Below, piece by piece: positions 56,420 to 64,000 of a stretch of 64,000 bases of DNA. Position 1 is the first letter of the stretch, and each line of letters starts with the position of its first letter. The position numbers and the translations under genes are program-made. The DNA comes from Halopseudomonas salina. GTDB lineage: Bacteria > Pseudomonadota > Gammaproteobacteria > Pseudomonadales > Pseudomonadaceae. The DNA lies in NCBI RefSeq assembly GCF_008641105.1, contig NZ_VTTI01000002.1:145505-209504 (forward strand), read 5' to 3'. The notes below the pieces were generated by a model. The model searched no databases, had not been told where the DNA came from, and was given only the letters and a program-made list of their open reading frames with translations.

Positions 56420-58198
56420 ATGAAGCGAGCCCTGCTGCTGGGTTTTTTCAGTTTGTTGGCGCCTGTGTCGGTACTGGCCGGCGAATACAATCTGATCGTG
56501 GACCGGGTCCAGATCGATACCGGGGATTTCGTCAAGGAGGGCATAGGCTACAACGGTGCTTCGCCAGGTCCGATCCTGCGCTTCAAGGAAGGAGAGAACG
56601 TCAGGATAAAGGTGACCAACAATCTGGCGGAAATGACTTCCATACACTGGCACGGACTCATTCTGCCTTTCACCCAGGACGGCGTGCCCGGCTTCAGCTT
56701 TCCCGGAATACGTCCGGGAGAAACTTTCACATACGAGTTTCCGATCACACAGGCCGGCACCTATTGGTATCACAGCCACTCGGGCTTCCAGGAGCCTGAC
56801 GGTGCATTTGGGGCCATCGTCATTGAGCCCGAAGGGCGTGAACCCTTCCGCTACGATCGTGAGTATGTGGTTCAACTAACCGACAAACATCCACACTCGG
56901 GTGATCGCATCATGCGTAACCTGAAAATGATGCCGGACTATTACAACCGTCAGCAGCAAACGGTGCCCGAGTTTTTCTCTGATGTTGCAGAGAAAGGATT
57001 GATGAGTACCGTCCGCGATCGCATGGACTGGGGTGATATGCGGATGATGAAGGCGGATGTAGAAGACGTGCAGGGCTTTACAGGCATGATCAACGGCTTG
57101 GGCCCGGAACAGAACTGGACCGGTCTGTTCGAGCCCGGTGAACGTATTCGTCTGCGGTTCATCAACTCATCGGCCATGACCTACTTTGATGTGCGCATTC
57201 CCGGTATGGAAATGACCGTGGTGCAGGCAGACGGTAACAACGTCCGGCCGGTTACGGTCGATGAGTTCCGCATTGGCGTTGCCGAGACCTATGACGTCAT
57301 CGTTCATCCGAAGGACGCCCAGGCCTACACCATCTTCGCCGAGTCGATGGGCCGCTCGGGTTTTGCTCGGGCGACGCTGGCACCAGAGAAGGGTATGCAG
57401 GCACCGATTCCCGAGATGCGCGAGCCGGCACGTCTGACCATGGCTGATATGGGCGGAATGCCGGGTATGGATCATGGTTCCATGGATCATGGCTCTATGG
57501 ACCACGGCTCAATGGGTAGTGGGAGCATGGGCTCTCAGGATGATATGCCGGCAATGGATCATTCCACCATGGATGGAATGGAGGGTATGGACCACTCGAA
57601 CATGGCAGGTATGGATCACTCCAGCATGGCAGGTATGGGCCATTCGGCCATGGGCGCAGCGGACGCTCCCAGCGATGCCTTCTATGCCGACGGTAGCGGT
57701 ATTACGCCTGTAGCGGCGAACGGCGGCAAGTTCCTGTCCTATTCGGATCTGCGAGCGCAAAAGCCGCTGTATGCAGACCGGGAGCCCACGCGTGAAATTG
57801 AACTGCGGCTGACGGGCAATATGGAGCGATACATATGGAGCATCAATGGCGTCAAGTATGAAGACGCAGACCCTATCCGCCTGCAATACGGTGAGCGGGT
57901 GCGCTTCAAGTTTGTCAATGAAACCATGATGACTCATCCGATGCACCTGCATGGCATGTGGTCGATTCTTGACGTCGGGGCAGGGGAGTGGGATCCGATC
58001 AAACACACTATCAACGTTCAGCCAGGCACCACCGTCTACATGGAAACCGAAGTGGATGCGCCGGGGCACTGGGCTTTCCATTGCCACCTGTCTTACCACG
58101 CGGCGGCGGGGATGTTCCGCAAGGTGATTGTCGAGGGTGCGCCTGATTCTGCGCCGATTGAAACTTCAAACGAAGCTGACGCAGGGGGTGATGCATGA
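56420..58198 (+). CDS. copA: CopA multicopper oxidase with Met/His repeat
   Basis: A 592-residue multicopper oxidase of the copper-resistance CopA type. All four copper-ligand blocks are visible: SIHWHGLI, YWYHSHSGF, HPMHLHGMW and HWAFHCHLSYHAAAGMFRK. Between about residues 348 and 420 is a Met/His/Asp/Ser-rich run with repeats of M-D-H-G-S-M and M-D-H-S-x-M, probably copper-storing or regulatory. The N-terminus is a Sec-type signal (MKRALLLGFFSLLAPVSVLA) rather than the usual twin-arginine one. It oxidises Cu(I) in the periplasm. It overlaps copB by 4 bp. Confidence 0.94.
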   Translation: MKRALLLGFFSLLAPVSVLAGEYNLIVDRVQIDTGDFVKEGIGYNGASPGPILRFKEGENVRIKVTNNLAEMTSIHWHGLILPFTQDGVPGFSFPGIRPGETFTYEFPITQAGTYWYHSHSGFQEPDGAFGAIVIEPEGREPFRYDREYVVQLTDKHPHSGDRIMRNLKMMPDYYNRQQQTVPEFFSDVAEKGLMSTVRDRMDWGDMRMMKADVEDVQGFTGMINGLGPEQNWTGLFEPGERIRLRFINSSAMTYFDVRIPGMEMTVVQADGNNVRPVTVDEFRIGVAETYDVIVHPKDAQAYTIFAESMGRSGFARATLAPEKGMQAPIPEMREPARLTMADMGGMPGMDHGSMDHGSMDHGSMGSGSMGSQDDMPAMDHSTMDGMEGMDHSNMAGMDHSSMAGMGHSAMGAADAPSDAFYADGSGITPVAANGGKFLSYSDLRAQKPLYADREPTREIELRLTGNMERYIWSINGVKYEDADPIRLQYGERVRFKFVNETMMTHPMHLHGMWSILDVGAGEWDPIKHTINVQPGTTVYMETEVDAPGHWAFHCHLSYHAAAGMFRKVIVEGAPDSAPIETSNEADAGGDA

Positions 58199-58944
58199 GT
58201 CTTATCCGAATCCGGAAACCTGCCAATGTGGTGGTGTTGATGCTTCTGTCTGGTGCCGTTGCGGCTCAGGCGCACATGGTCGACACCACACAGCGTAAGG
58301 ATCCTCTCAAGGTATGGGGCGTCCAAGTCGAAGAGCTGGAGTATCGTTACAGTGATGACGGCGAAGAGCTTGGTGTATGGAATGCAGATGTTTTCTACGG
58401 AACAGACGAGCTCAAGTTTCGCTGGCTGACCTCGGGTGAGTACGCCATTGAAGAGCAGTCCTACGAGGGGCTGGAAAATCAGTTTGTGGCGCAGGTTCCG
58501 ATTTCCACGTTTTTTGATGCCAAGGCGGGTGTGCGTTTTGATACGCCCGAGGTTCCGGATCGCACCTATGCGGTGCTGGGCATCACTGGCCTTGCGCCGC
58601 AATGGGTGGAAGTCGATGCCAGCTTTTATTACAGCAATAAAGGCAACACTTCAGCTGAAATTGATGCCGAGTACGAACTGCTACTCAGCAACTATTGGAT
58701 TCTTGCCGCTACATTCGATGCGACAGTGGCCTTCAGTGAAGATCGCGACATTGGTGTCGGCAAGGGTCTGGTATCTACAGAGACAGGCCTGAGACTCAGT
58801 TACGACCTGGTCGACCGCGCTATTTCTCCCTATGTGGGCATAGTTCATGAGAAGAAGTTTGGTGATACAGCCGACTTCGCCAGGGCTGATGGCGGTGGCA
58901 CCGAAGACTGGTTTGCAGTCATTGGAGCCAGACTGGTCTTTTAA
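58195..58944 (+). CDS. copB: CopB outer-membrane copper resistance protein
   Basis: A 249-residue CopB family protein with a signal peptide (ending AVAAQAHM) and a predicted barrel. Typical blocks are VWGVQVEELEYRYSDDGEELGVWNADVFYGTDELKFRWLTSGEY and AVLGITGLAPQWVEVDASFYYSNKGNTSAEIDAEYELLLSN. It is shorter than many CopB proteins, which carry a Met/His-rich N-terminal extension; here that is absent. It is coupled to copA by a 4-bp overlap. It is thought to sequester or exclude copper at the outer membrane. Confidence 0.91.
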   Translation: MSLIRIRKPANVVVLMLLSGAVAAQAHMVDTTQRKDPLKVWGVQVEELEYRYSDDGEELGVWNADVFYGTDELKFRWLTSGEYAIEEQSYEGLENQFVAQVPISTFFDAKAGVRFDTPEVPDRTYAVLGITGLAPQWVEVDASFYYSNKGNTSAEIDAEYELLLSNYWILAATFDATVAFSEDRDIGVGKGLVSTETGLRLSYDLVDRAISPYVGIVHEKKFGDTADFARADGGGTEDWFAVIGARLVF

Positions 58945-58972
58945 TCTTTTTCCAGAATCATGAGGGGTATTC

Positions 58973-60301
58973 ATGAGCAAGGGGCAGGATAGAAGCACAC
59001 ATTACAAAGAGGGCAGTCTGAGTTTGGCCGGCACCGTCATGCTCGGCACCGGGGTCATGATTGGTGCGGGTATTTTTGCGCTTACCGGTCAGATGGCAGA
59101 AATGAGCGGAGCCTTGTTCCCTCTGGCATTCCTTGCAGCCGCAGTGATTGTCAGCTTCAGTGCCTATTCGTACATCAAGATTTCCAACAAATGGCCGGAT
59201 GCCGGCGGTATCGGGATGTATCTGCACAAGGCTTACGGCAACAGCTTGCCTACCGCCTTTAATGCCCTGTTGATGTATTTCTCGATGGTGATAGCCCAGA
59301 GCTTTCTGGCCAGAACATTCGGCTCTTACACCATGCAGCTGTTCGGCGGCGACGAGAGTGGGCGCATGGTACCTGTTCTGGGGGTCGCGCTTATTCTGGC
59401 GGCCTTTGTGGTTAACCTGCTGAGCAACCGTTTTATTCAGGGCGTTGCTTCCATCATCGGGGTCTTCAAAATTGGTGGGATTCTGATTTTCGGTATCGTC
59501 GGAGTCTGGGTCGCAGATAGCATCAGCGTCGATTTCTCCAGCCCTGGAGACGCCGGAACGATGGGCAATTTTCTCGGTGCCACTGCACTGGGCATCCTTG
59601 CATTCAAGGGTTTCACCACGATCACCAACAGCGGATCGGAGATAAAGAATCCTCGCCGCAATGTTGGCCGTGCCATTGTGATTTCCATATTGGTCTGCGT
59701 GGTCATCTATGCGCTGGTCGGCTTCGCCGTTTCCAGTAACTTGTCCCTGTCAGAAATTATCGAGACCCAGGACTATTCCCTGGCGGCCGCCGCACGACCG
59801 GCGCTGGGCGAATATGCAGTCTGGTTTACCGTGGCGATTGCGATGTTGGCGACGGCTGGCGGTATTGTGGCGAGTATATTTGCCGTGTCACGCATGTTGG
59901 CAATGCTGACTGAAATGAAGCTGGTACCTCACAGTCACTTCGGGATGCCGGGCAGCATTCAGAAACACACGCTGGTCTACACCGTGGTGCTCGGATTACT
60001 CCTGACAGCATTCTTCGATCTTTCAAGAATTGCAGCCCTGGGTATCGTGTTCTACCTGATCATGGACATAGCCATTCACTGGGGTGTTATTCGCTACTTG
60101 CGCGACGATCTGAAGGCGGTGACCTGGGTTCCGGCTGTTGCCATTGTGCTCGATCTGCTCGCGCTGGGCGGTTTTGTCTGGGTCAAGCTGAACACTGACC
60201 CTTTTGTAATCGGCGTGGCTGTTGGCGGCATGACCCTGATCGCCATTGTAGAGCTGATCTTTCTAAAAAAATCTGGACCTTCGCACCAAGAGCATCACTG
60301 A
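58973..60301 (+). CDS. APC-family amino acid/amine permease
   Basis: A 442-residue transporter with about 12 membrane helices. The first helix contains the substrate-loop motif GTGVMIGAGIFALTGQMAEMSG; later helices include FKGFTTITNSGSEIKNPRRNVGRAIVISI, a typical APC pattern. Substrate unknown. It starts 28 bp after copB with a GAGGG ribosome site, so it may be read through from the copper operon, but it has no obvious copper role. Confidence 0.86.
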   Translation: MSKGQDRSTHYKEGSLSLAGTVMLGTGVMIGAGIFALTGQMAEMSGALFPLAFLAAAVIVSFSAYSYIKISNKWPDAGGIGMYLHKAYGNSLPTAFNALLMYFSMVIAQSFLARTFGSYTMQLFGGDESGRMVPVLGVALILAAFVVNLLSNRFIQGVASIIGVFKIGGILIFGIVGVWVADSISVDFSSPGDAGTMGNFLGATALGILAFKGFTTITNSGSEIKNPRRNVGRAIVISILVCVVIYALVGFAVSSNLSLSEIIETQDYSLAAAARPALGEYAVWFTVAIAMLATAGGIVASIFAVSRMLAMLTEMKLVPHSHFGMPGSIQKHTLVYTVVLGLLLTAFFDLSRIAALGIVFYLIMDIAIHWGVIRYLRDDLKAVTWVPAVAIVLDLLALGGFVWVKLNTDPFVIGVAVGGMTLIAIVELIFLKKSGPSHQEHH

Positions 60302-60327
60302 ACGCACTCAGCAAGGGAAATAATTGC

Positions 60328-60678
60328 ATGATCTGGATAATCACCAAATACGCAATCACCGCTGCACTGATAGTGCTGATTTCTGAAGTGGCCAAACGCA
60401 GTGACAAGCTAGGAGCGTTGATCGCCGCATTACCCTTGATTACGGTACTGGCGATGATCTGGCTGTATGTGGAGCAACAACCAGCGGAAAAGATCAGCAA
60501 GCACGCCTGGTATACGTTCTGGTACGTATTGCCTACTCTGCCGATGTTTCTGGTTTTTCCGTTTTTGCATCCACGCCTTGGTTTCTGGTTGTCGCTCGGT
60601 GCTAGCGCAGTTATCACCATTGTCTGTTTTGCTGCGCTGGCCGTCATCATGCGACGATTTGGCGTTGTGTTGTGGTAG
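60328..60678 (+). CDS. DUF3147 small membrane protein
   Basis: A 116-residue protein with four hydrophobic helices (about 5-22, 28-48, 65-85, 88-110) that matches the DUF3147 family (LISEVAKRSDKLGALIAALPLITVLAMIWLYVEQQ). Function not established. It begins 26 bp after the APC permease on the same strand. Confidence 0.82.
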   Translation: MIWIITKYAITAALIVLISEVAKRSDKLGALIAALPLITVLAMIWLYVEQQPAEKISKHAWYTFWYVLPTLPMFLVFPFLHPRLGFWLSLGASAVITIVCFAALAVIMRRFGVVLW

Positions 60679-60825
60679 CTCCTGACTGCAGGTTCTCAAC
60701 CGGAACGGACATTTCCTGACTTAATGGTCCAGGAACTATAGGTAAGGGCTGTCAGTCCATTGTGGCAGACAGGGAAGGGCGAACCTTTGCCTTGCACCCA
60801 CCTATCAGATCCGGAAGGAGCGACC

Positions 60826-62202
60826 ATGTCGACTATCACCACCATCAATCCCGCAACTGAAGAAGAACTCCAGAGCTACGCTGTCATGTCCGAAAAGGAA
60901 GCGACAGACCGTTTGGAGGCCTGTCACGCAGCCTTCCTGGAATGGCGCGAACTGACGCCCCAGGACCGGGCACCCTATCTCAAGAAGATTGCGCAAAAAC
61001 TGCGCGACAATACCGATGAACTGGCTGCATTGATGACCAGTGAAACGGGCAAGCTTCTCAAGGACGGCCGAGTAGAGGTAGAGCTCTGTGCAGCCCTGTT
61101 TGATTACAGTGCGCAACACGGCCCCGAGTTGTTGGCCGATGAGGAACGTGAACAGGGCCTCAATGGCAAGCGCGGCATCGTCACCTATCAACCCATTGGC
61201 GTGATCTATTCGATTCAGCCCTGGAACTTTCCCGCCTATCAGGTGGTTAGGGTGTTGGCAGCTAACCTTATGGCAGGTAATGGTTGTGTGCTCAAGCACG
61301 CCAGCATCTGCACCGGTTCTGGCTTGCGTCTGCGTGAGATTTGCATTGAAGCCGGTCTGCCAGAAAACCTGTTCCAGGTCGTCGTGATTAACCATGACAC
61401 CAGCGACAAGCTGATAGCTCACCCCAAGGTTCGTGGCGTTACGCTGACCGGGAGCGATGGGGCAGGGCGACACGTCGGGGCGTTGGCAGCCAAGTCGTTG
61501 AAGAAAACCGTACTTGAGCTCGGATCAAATGACGCTTATCTCGTCCTTGAGGATGCCGATATTGAAACCGCGGTGAAATATTCGGTGATGGGGCGGCTTT
61601 ACAACAACGGTGAGACCTGTGTTTCCGCCAAGCGGTTTATCGTGACAGACAAGGCCCATGACGCCTTTGTTGAAGCGTTCGTGGCGCAGATGAAAGCTAT
61701 CACCATGGGCGACCCCACGAGCAAGGACACCCAACTGGGCCCGCTTTCAAGTCAAGACCAGTTTGATACGGTTAAAGAGCAGGTGGAGATCAGCGTCGCC
61801 AAGGGTGCAAAGATTCTATGTGGTGGAGAGGTGCCAGAGCGCAAGGGTGCCTATTATCCTGCCACCGTGCTGACGAATGTCACACCTGGAATGCCGGCCT
61901 ACGATGACGAAATCTTCGGCCCCGTCGCAGCCATCATTCGCGCCAAGGATGATGAAGACGCCATGCGCCTGGCTAATGACAGCCGCTACGGTCTGGGCGG
62001 CGGGATTTTCTGCAAGGATGAGGAGCGTGCAATCAAGCTGGCCCGCAATCACTTTGATACGGGCATGATCCGCATCAACTCCTTTGGCGCTGCTGATCCG
62101 AATATGCCCTTTGGCGGGGTCAAGGATTCTGGATATGGGCGCGAACACGGGGGCTTCGGCATGAAGGAATTCGTCAACGTAAAGGCGATTTTCCTGCCTT
62201 GA
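60826..62202 (+). CDS. NAD(P)-dependent aldehyde dehydrogenase (succinate-semialdehyde type)
   Basis: A 458-residue aldehyde dehydrogenase. The catalytic cysteine lies in NNGETCVSAKRF and the general-base glutamate in LELGSNDAYLV. The N-terminal segment PIGVIYSIQPWNFPAYQVVR and the C-terminal FGGVKDSGYGREHGGFGMKEFVNVK are standard for SSADH-like enzymes. Substrate specificity cannot be set from sequence. The ATG at 60826 has GGAAGGAG upstream. It heads a run of three oxidoreductase-like genes. Confidence 0.87.
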   Translation: MSTITTINPATEEELQSYAVMSEKEATDRLEACHAAFLEWRELTPQDRAPYLKKIAQKLRDNTDELAALMTSETGKLLKDGRVEVELCAALFDYSAQHGPELLADEEREQGLNGKRGIVTYQPIGVIYSIQPWNFPAYQVVRVLAANLMAGNGCVLKHASICTGSGLRLREICIEAGLPENLFQVVVINHDTSDKLIAHPKVRGVTLTGSDGAGRHVGALAAKSLKKTVLELGSNDAYLVLEDADIETAVKYSVMGRLYNNGETCVSAKRFIVTDKAHDAFVEAFVAQMKAITMGDPTSKDTQLGPLSSQDQFDTVKEQVEISVAKGAKILCGGEVPERKGAYYPATVLTNVTPGMPAYDDEIFGPVAAIIRAKDDEDAMRLANDSRYGLGGGIFCKDEERAIKLARNHFDTGMIRINSFGAADPNMPFGGVKDSGYGREHGGFGMKEFVNVKAIFLP

Positions 62203-62257
62203 GTACACCGGCAAGTCGAGATTTCACTTTATTCAATTCCCCATGGAGGCTCACCTT

Positions 62258-62860
62258 ATGAGCATGACTATTCTTGTCGCCGGTGCAACCGGTAAAACGG
62301 GCCACCAGGTTGTTCAGAACCTGGTTGACCAGGGCCATAAGCCGACGGCACTTGTGCGTGAAGGCTCTGATACCAGTGCGCTCCCCAAGGGTGTAGACGT
62401 GCGCCGCGGCGATCTGACAGACCTGAAATCCGGAGTATGCGAAGGCATGGAGGCGGTGATCTTTGCCGCCGGTTCTGGTTCGGCAACCGGTCCTGAAATG
62501 ACCGAGAAAGTCGATCGGGATGGGGCCAAACGCCTGATCGATCTGGCCCGTGAATCAGGTGTGAAACGCTTCGTTATGCTCAGCTCGGTTGGCGCGGATC
62601 AGGCTAATCCTTCAGGCAAGATAGCCCCGTATTTGAACGCCAAGCATGCAGCGGACGAGCATCTCAAGAACTCCGGTTTGACCTACGCGATCCTGCGCCC
62701 GGTGGCATTAACCAATGAGGGACGAAGCAGCAAGGTGATATTGGGCGAGGGCGTCGACAAGTCGGCAAAGGCGTCCCGTGCGGACGTGGCCCATGTGCTG
62801 GCCGAGGCAGCCACTACCGGTCGTTATGACGGTACCGCGCAGAATATGCAGTCCGCCTGA
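62258..62860 (+). CDS. NAD(P)-binding Rossmann protein (atypical SDR)
   Basis: A 200-residue atypical short-chain dehydrogenase with the dinucleotide motif VAGATGKTGHQVV, an acid-tipped beta strand (RRGDLTD) and YLNAKHAADEHLKNSGLTYAILRPVAL. This group includes NADP-binding, NmrA-like and biliverdin-reductase-like proteins. The ATG at 62258 has GGAGG eight bases upstream. Substrate unknown; same strand as its neighbours. Confidence 0.84.
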   Translation: MSMTILVAGATGKTGHQVVQNLVDQGHKPTALVREGSDTSALPKGVDVRRGDLTDLKSGVCEGMEAVIFAAGSGSATGPEMTEKVDRDGAKRLIDLARESGVKRFVMLSSVGADQANPSGKIAPYLNAKHAADEHLKNSGLTYAILRPVALTNEGRSSKVILGEGVDKSAKASRADVAHVLAEAATTGRYDGTAQNMQSA

Positions 62861-62936
62861 GCGCCCTGCAGCCGCGTATCGCGCGGCTTTCAGCTTCATT
62901 TCGAATGAATAATCCATATCCAGAGGAGAAGAATCC

Positions 62937-63674
62937 ATGTCAGAAATCAATGGCAAGGTCGTCATCATAACCGGCGCAAGCAGCGGACTTGGTGAAGCTA
63001 CAGCCCACCGTCTGGCCAAAAGTGGTGCCAAGGTAATGCTGGCTGCGCGCCGCGAAGATCGCCTAGTGGCCCTTCGCGACGCTATCGTCGAACAGGGTGG
63101 CGATGCTATTTACAAGGTGACTGACGTTACCGAACGCGAGCAGATGGAGTCATTGGCTCAGGCCACCAAGGATGCCTATGGACGGATCGACGTGCTGATC
63201 AACAATGCGGGCCTGATGCCCTTGTCGCCGCTGGACAAGCTCAAGGTCGACGAGTGGGACAAAATGATCGACGTTAACATCCGGGGTGTTCTCTACGGCA
63301 TCGCTGCGGTGCTGCCAACCATGCGTGAGCAGCACGCCGGACACATCATCAATCTGTCATCGGTAGCCGGGCACAAAGTATTTCCATCCTCGGCGGTTTA
63401 TTCCGCGACCAAATATGCGGTCAAGGCCATATCAGAAGGCATCCGTCAGGAAGGTGAAGGGGAAATTCGGTCAACCAATATATCCCCGGGCGCGGTAGCG
63501 ACCGAGTTGACCAGCACCATCAGCGACTCGGAGACAGCCAAGAATGTAGACGAGCTTTACGATATGGCCATAGACGCCGACGCGATTGCCCGCGCCATTG
63601 CCTTCGCTATCGAGCAACCAGCCGATGTGGACATCAACGAACTGATAATCCGGCCCAGCAAGCAACCGCTGTAA
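62937..63674 (+). CDS. SDR-family oxidoreductase
   Basis: A 245-residue classical short-chain dehydrogenase with [12 protein letters not shown] (cofactor loop), NNAG, catalytic Ser (INLSSVAG) and YxxxK (YSATKYAVK). AARRED after the second strand suggests NADP preference. Substrate cannot be assigned. AGAGGAG-type ribosome site at about 62921-62930. It lies 76 bp after the atypical SDR. Confidence 0.88.
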   Translation: MSEINGKVVIITGASSGLGEATAHRLAKSGAKVMLAARREDRLVALRDAIVEQGGDAIYKVTDVTEREQMESLAQATKDAYGRIDVLINNAGLMPLSPLDKLKVDEWDKMIDVNIRGVLYGIAAVLPTMREQHAGHIINLSSVAGHKVFPSSAVYSATKYAVKAISEGIRQEGEGEIRSTNISPGAVATELTSTISDSETAKNVDELYDMAIDADAIARAIAFAIEQPADVDINELIIRPSKQPL

Positions 63675-63931
63675 CCTACGGCCTGATAGGGTGAATGTCC
63701 GATCCGGAAGGTACAGGCATTCGCCATAACCAAACGCCGTCACTGAACAATCGAGTACTACGTATAATCTATATTATGTTAAATAGCGTGTTATTTGATT
63801 TGCGTCATGAACAGATCGTCAGCAGGTTTGTATAACAGACGTCAGGACAGATTTATTCGGACTCATCCCGCTTTCGCCGATGGCATTACGGGATAAGTCT
63901 CGCCCGCGGTTGTACTTATGAGGACGCGTAA

Positions 63932-64000
63932 ATGAAGAAGCTGACGTTAGCACTCGCTTTTGGCACTGTGTTGCTCTCCGGCGCAGCATTGGCCCAATCA
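63932..64000 (+). CDS. Exported protein, N-terminus only (partial)
   Basis: Only 23 codons lie inside the window: a start at 63932 with AGGA upstream and a typical Sec signal peptide (MKKLTLALAFGTVLLSGAALAQS, cleavage after ALA). Nothing more can be said about its function. The 257-bp gap before it contains TATAAT at 63763-63768 in an AT-rich stretch, a possible -10 element without a clear -35. Confidence 0.6.
   Translation, partial: MKKLTLALAFGTVLLSGAALAQS

Noticed and set aside
57463..57680. Repeats in copA considered as a CRISPR-like or mobile repeat array
   Set aside because: They encode a continuous Met/His-rich protein segment in frame, with no spacers.

Overview
The window looks like a chromosome segment of a gammaproteobacterium in the Pseudomonadaceae. 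Two blocks of gene order point there: cfrX-cmpX-sigX-oprF (about 28.0-30.8 kb), and an aceA / secretin-like / GNAT / cupin / purB / hflD / mnmA / Nudix / icd / cspD / clpS / clpA run (31.5-45.9 kb). The proteome and moderate GC would fit a Halopseudomonas-like (P. pertucinogena group) bacterium. That genus guess is inference, not a database result. No rRNA, tRNA, CRISPR array, insertion sequence, integrase or phage gene was recognised.

Layout. 0-2.8 kb: the 3' part of a SUF iron-sulfur operon (sufD end, sufS, sufA-type carrier, sufT, sufE). 3-5.8 kb: a membrane diguanylate cyclase, a CopG-like (DUF411) metal protein and a BenE-type transporter. 5.9-15.5 kb (minus strand): a seven-gene phosphorus-scavenging operon with a TonB-dependent receptor, a beta-propeller phytase lipoprotein, a private ExbB/ExbD/TonB motor, a Tat-exported PhoX phosphatase and a metallophosphoesterase. 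15.8-17.8 kb: a degenerate GGDEF protein overlapping an AraC regulator. 17.8-23 kb (minus): a Fur-type iron operon with a TonB-dependent receptor, a PepSY membrane protein, DUF2271, DUF4198 and a membrane-anchored flavodoxin, divergent from a LysR gene, with two Fur boxes between them. 24-28 kb: ppsR/ppsA divergent pair and rraA. 28-30.8 kb: the envelope-stress set cfrX, cmpX, sigX, oprF. 30.9-46.8 kb: central metabolism and proteolysis. 46.9-52.3 kb: tamA-tamB. 52.4-53.6 kb: tpx and wrbA. 53.7-58.9 kb: a two-component system divergent from a copper-resistance operon (cupredoxin, CopA, CopB). 59-64 kb: an APC permease, a DUF3147 protein, an aldehyde dehydrogenase, two SDR-type proteins and the start of an exported protein cut by the window edge.

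Main regulatory signals. (1) The half-sites TGTAGT / ACTACA occur as a 28-bp pseudo-palindrome upstream of aceA and as two 15-bp pseudo-palindromes upstream of icd. These match the two architectures described for the KDPG-responsive regulator RccR, and suggest that both arms of the isocitrate branch point are under one regulator. (2) A 14-bp inverted repeat, each arm carrying 11-bp-spaced CTGAA direct repeats, lies between the response regulator and the copper operon. (3) Two good Fur boxes lie in front of the iron operon. (4) A weak PhoB-like box lies in front of the phytase operon. (5) The degenerate GGDEF protein keeps the c-di-GMP inhibitory-site motif, so it may be a c-di-GMP sensor coupled to its AraC partner.
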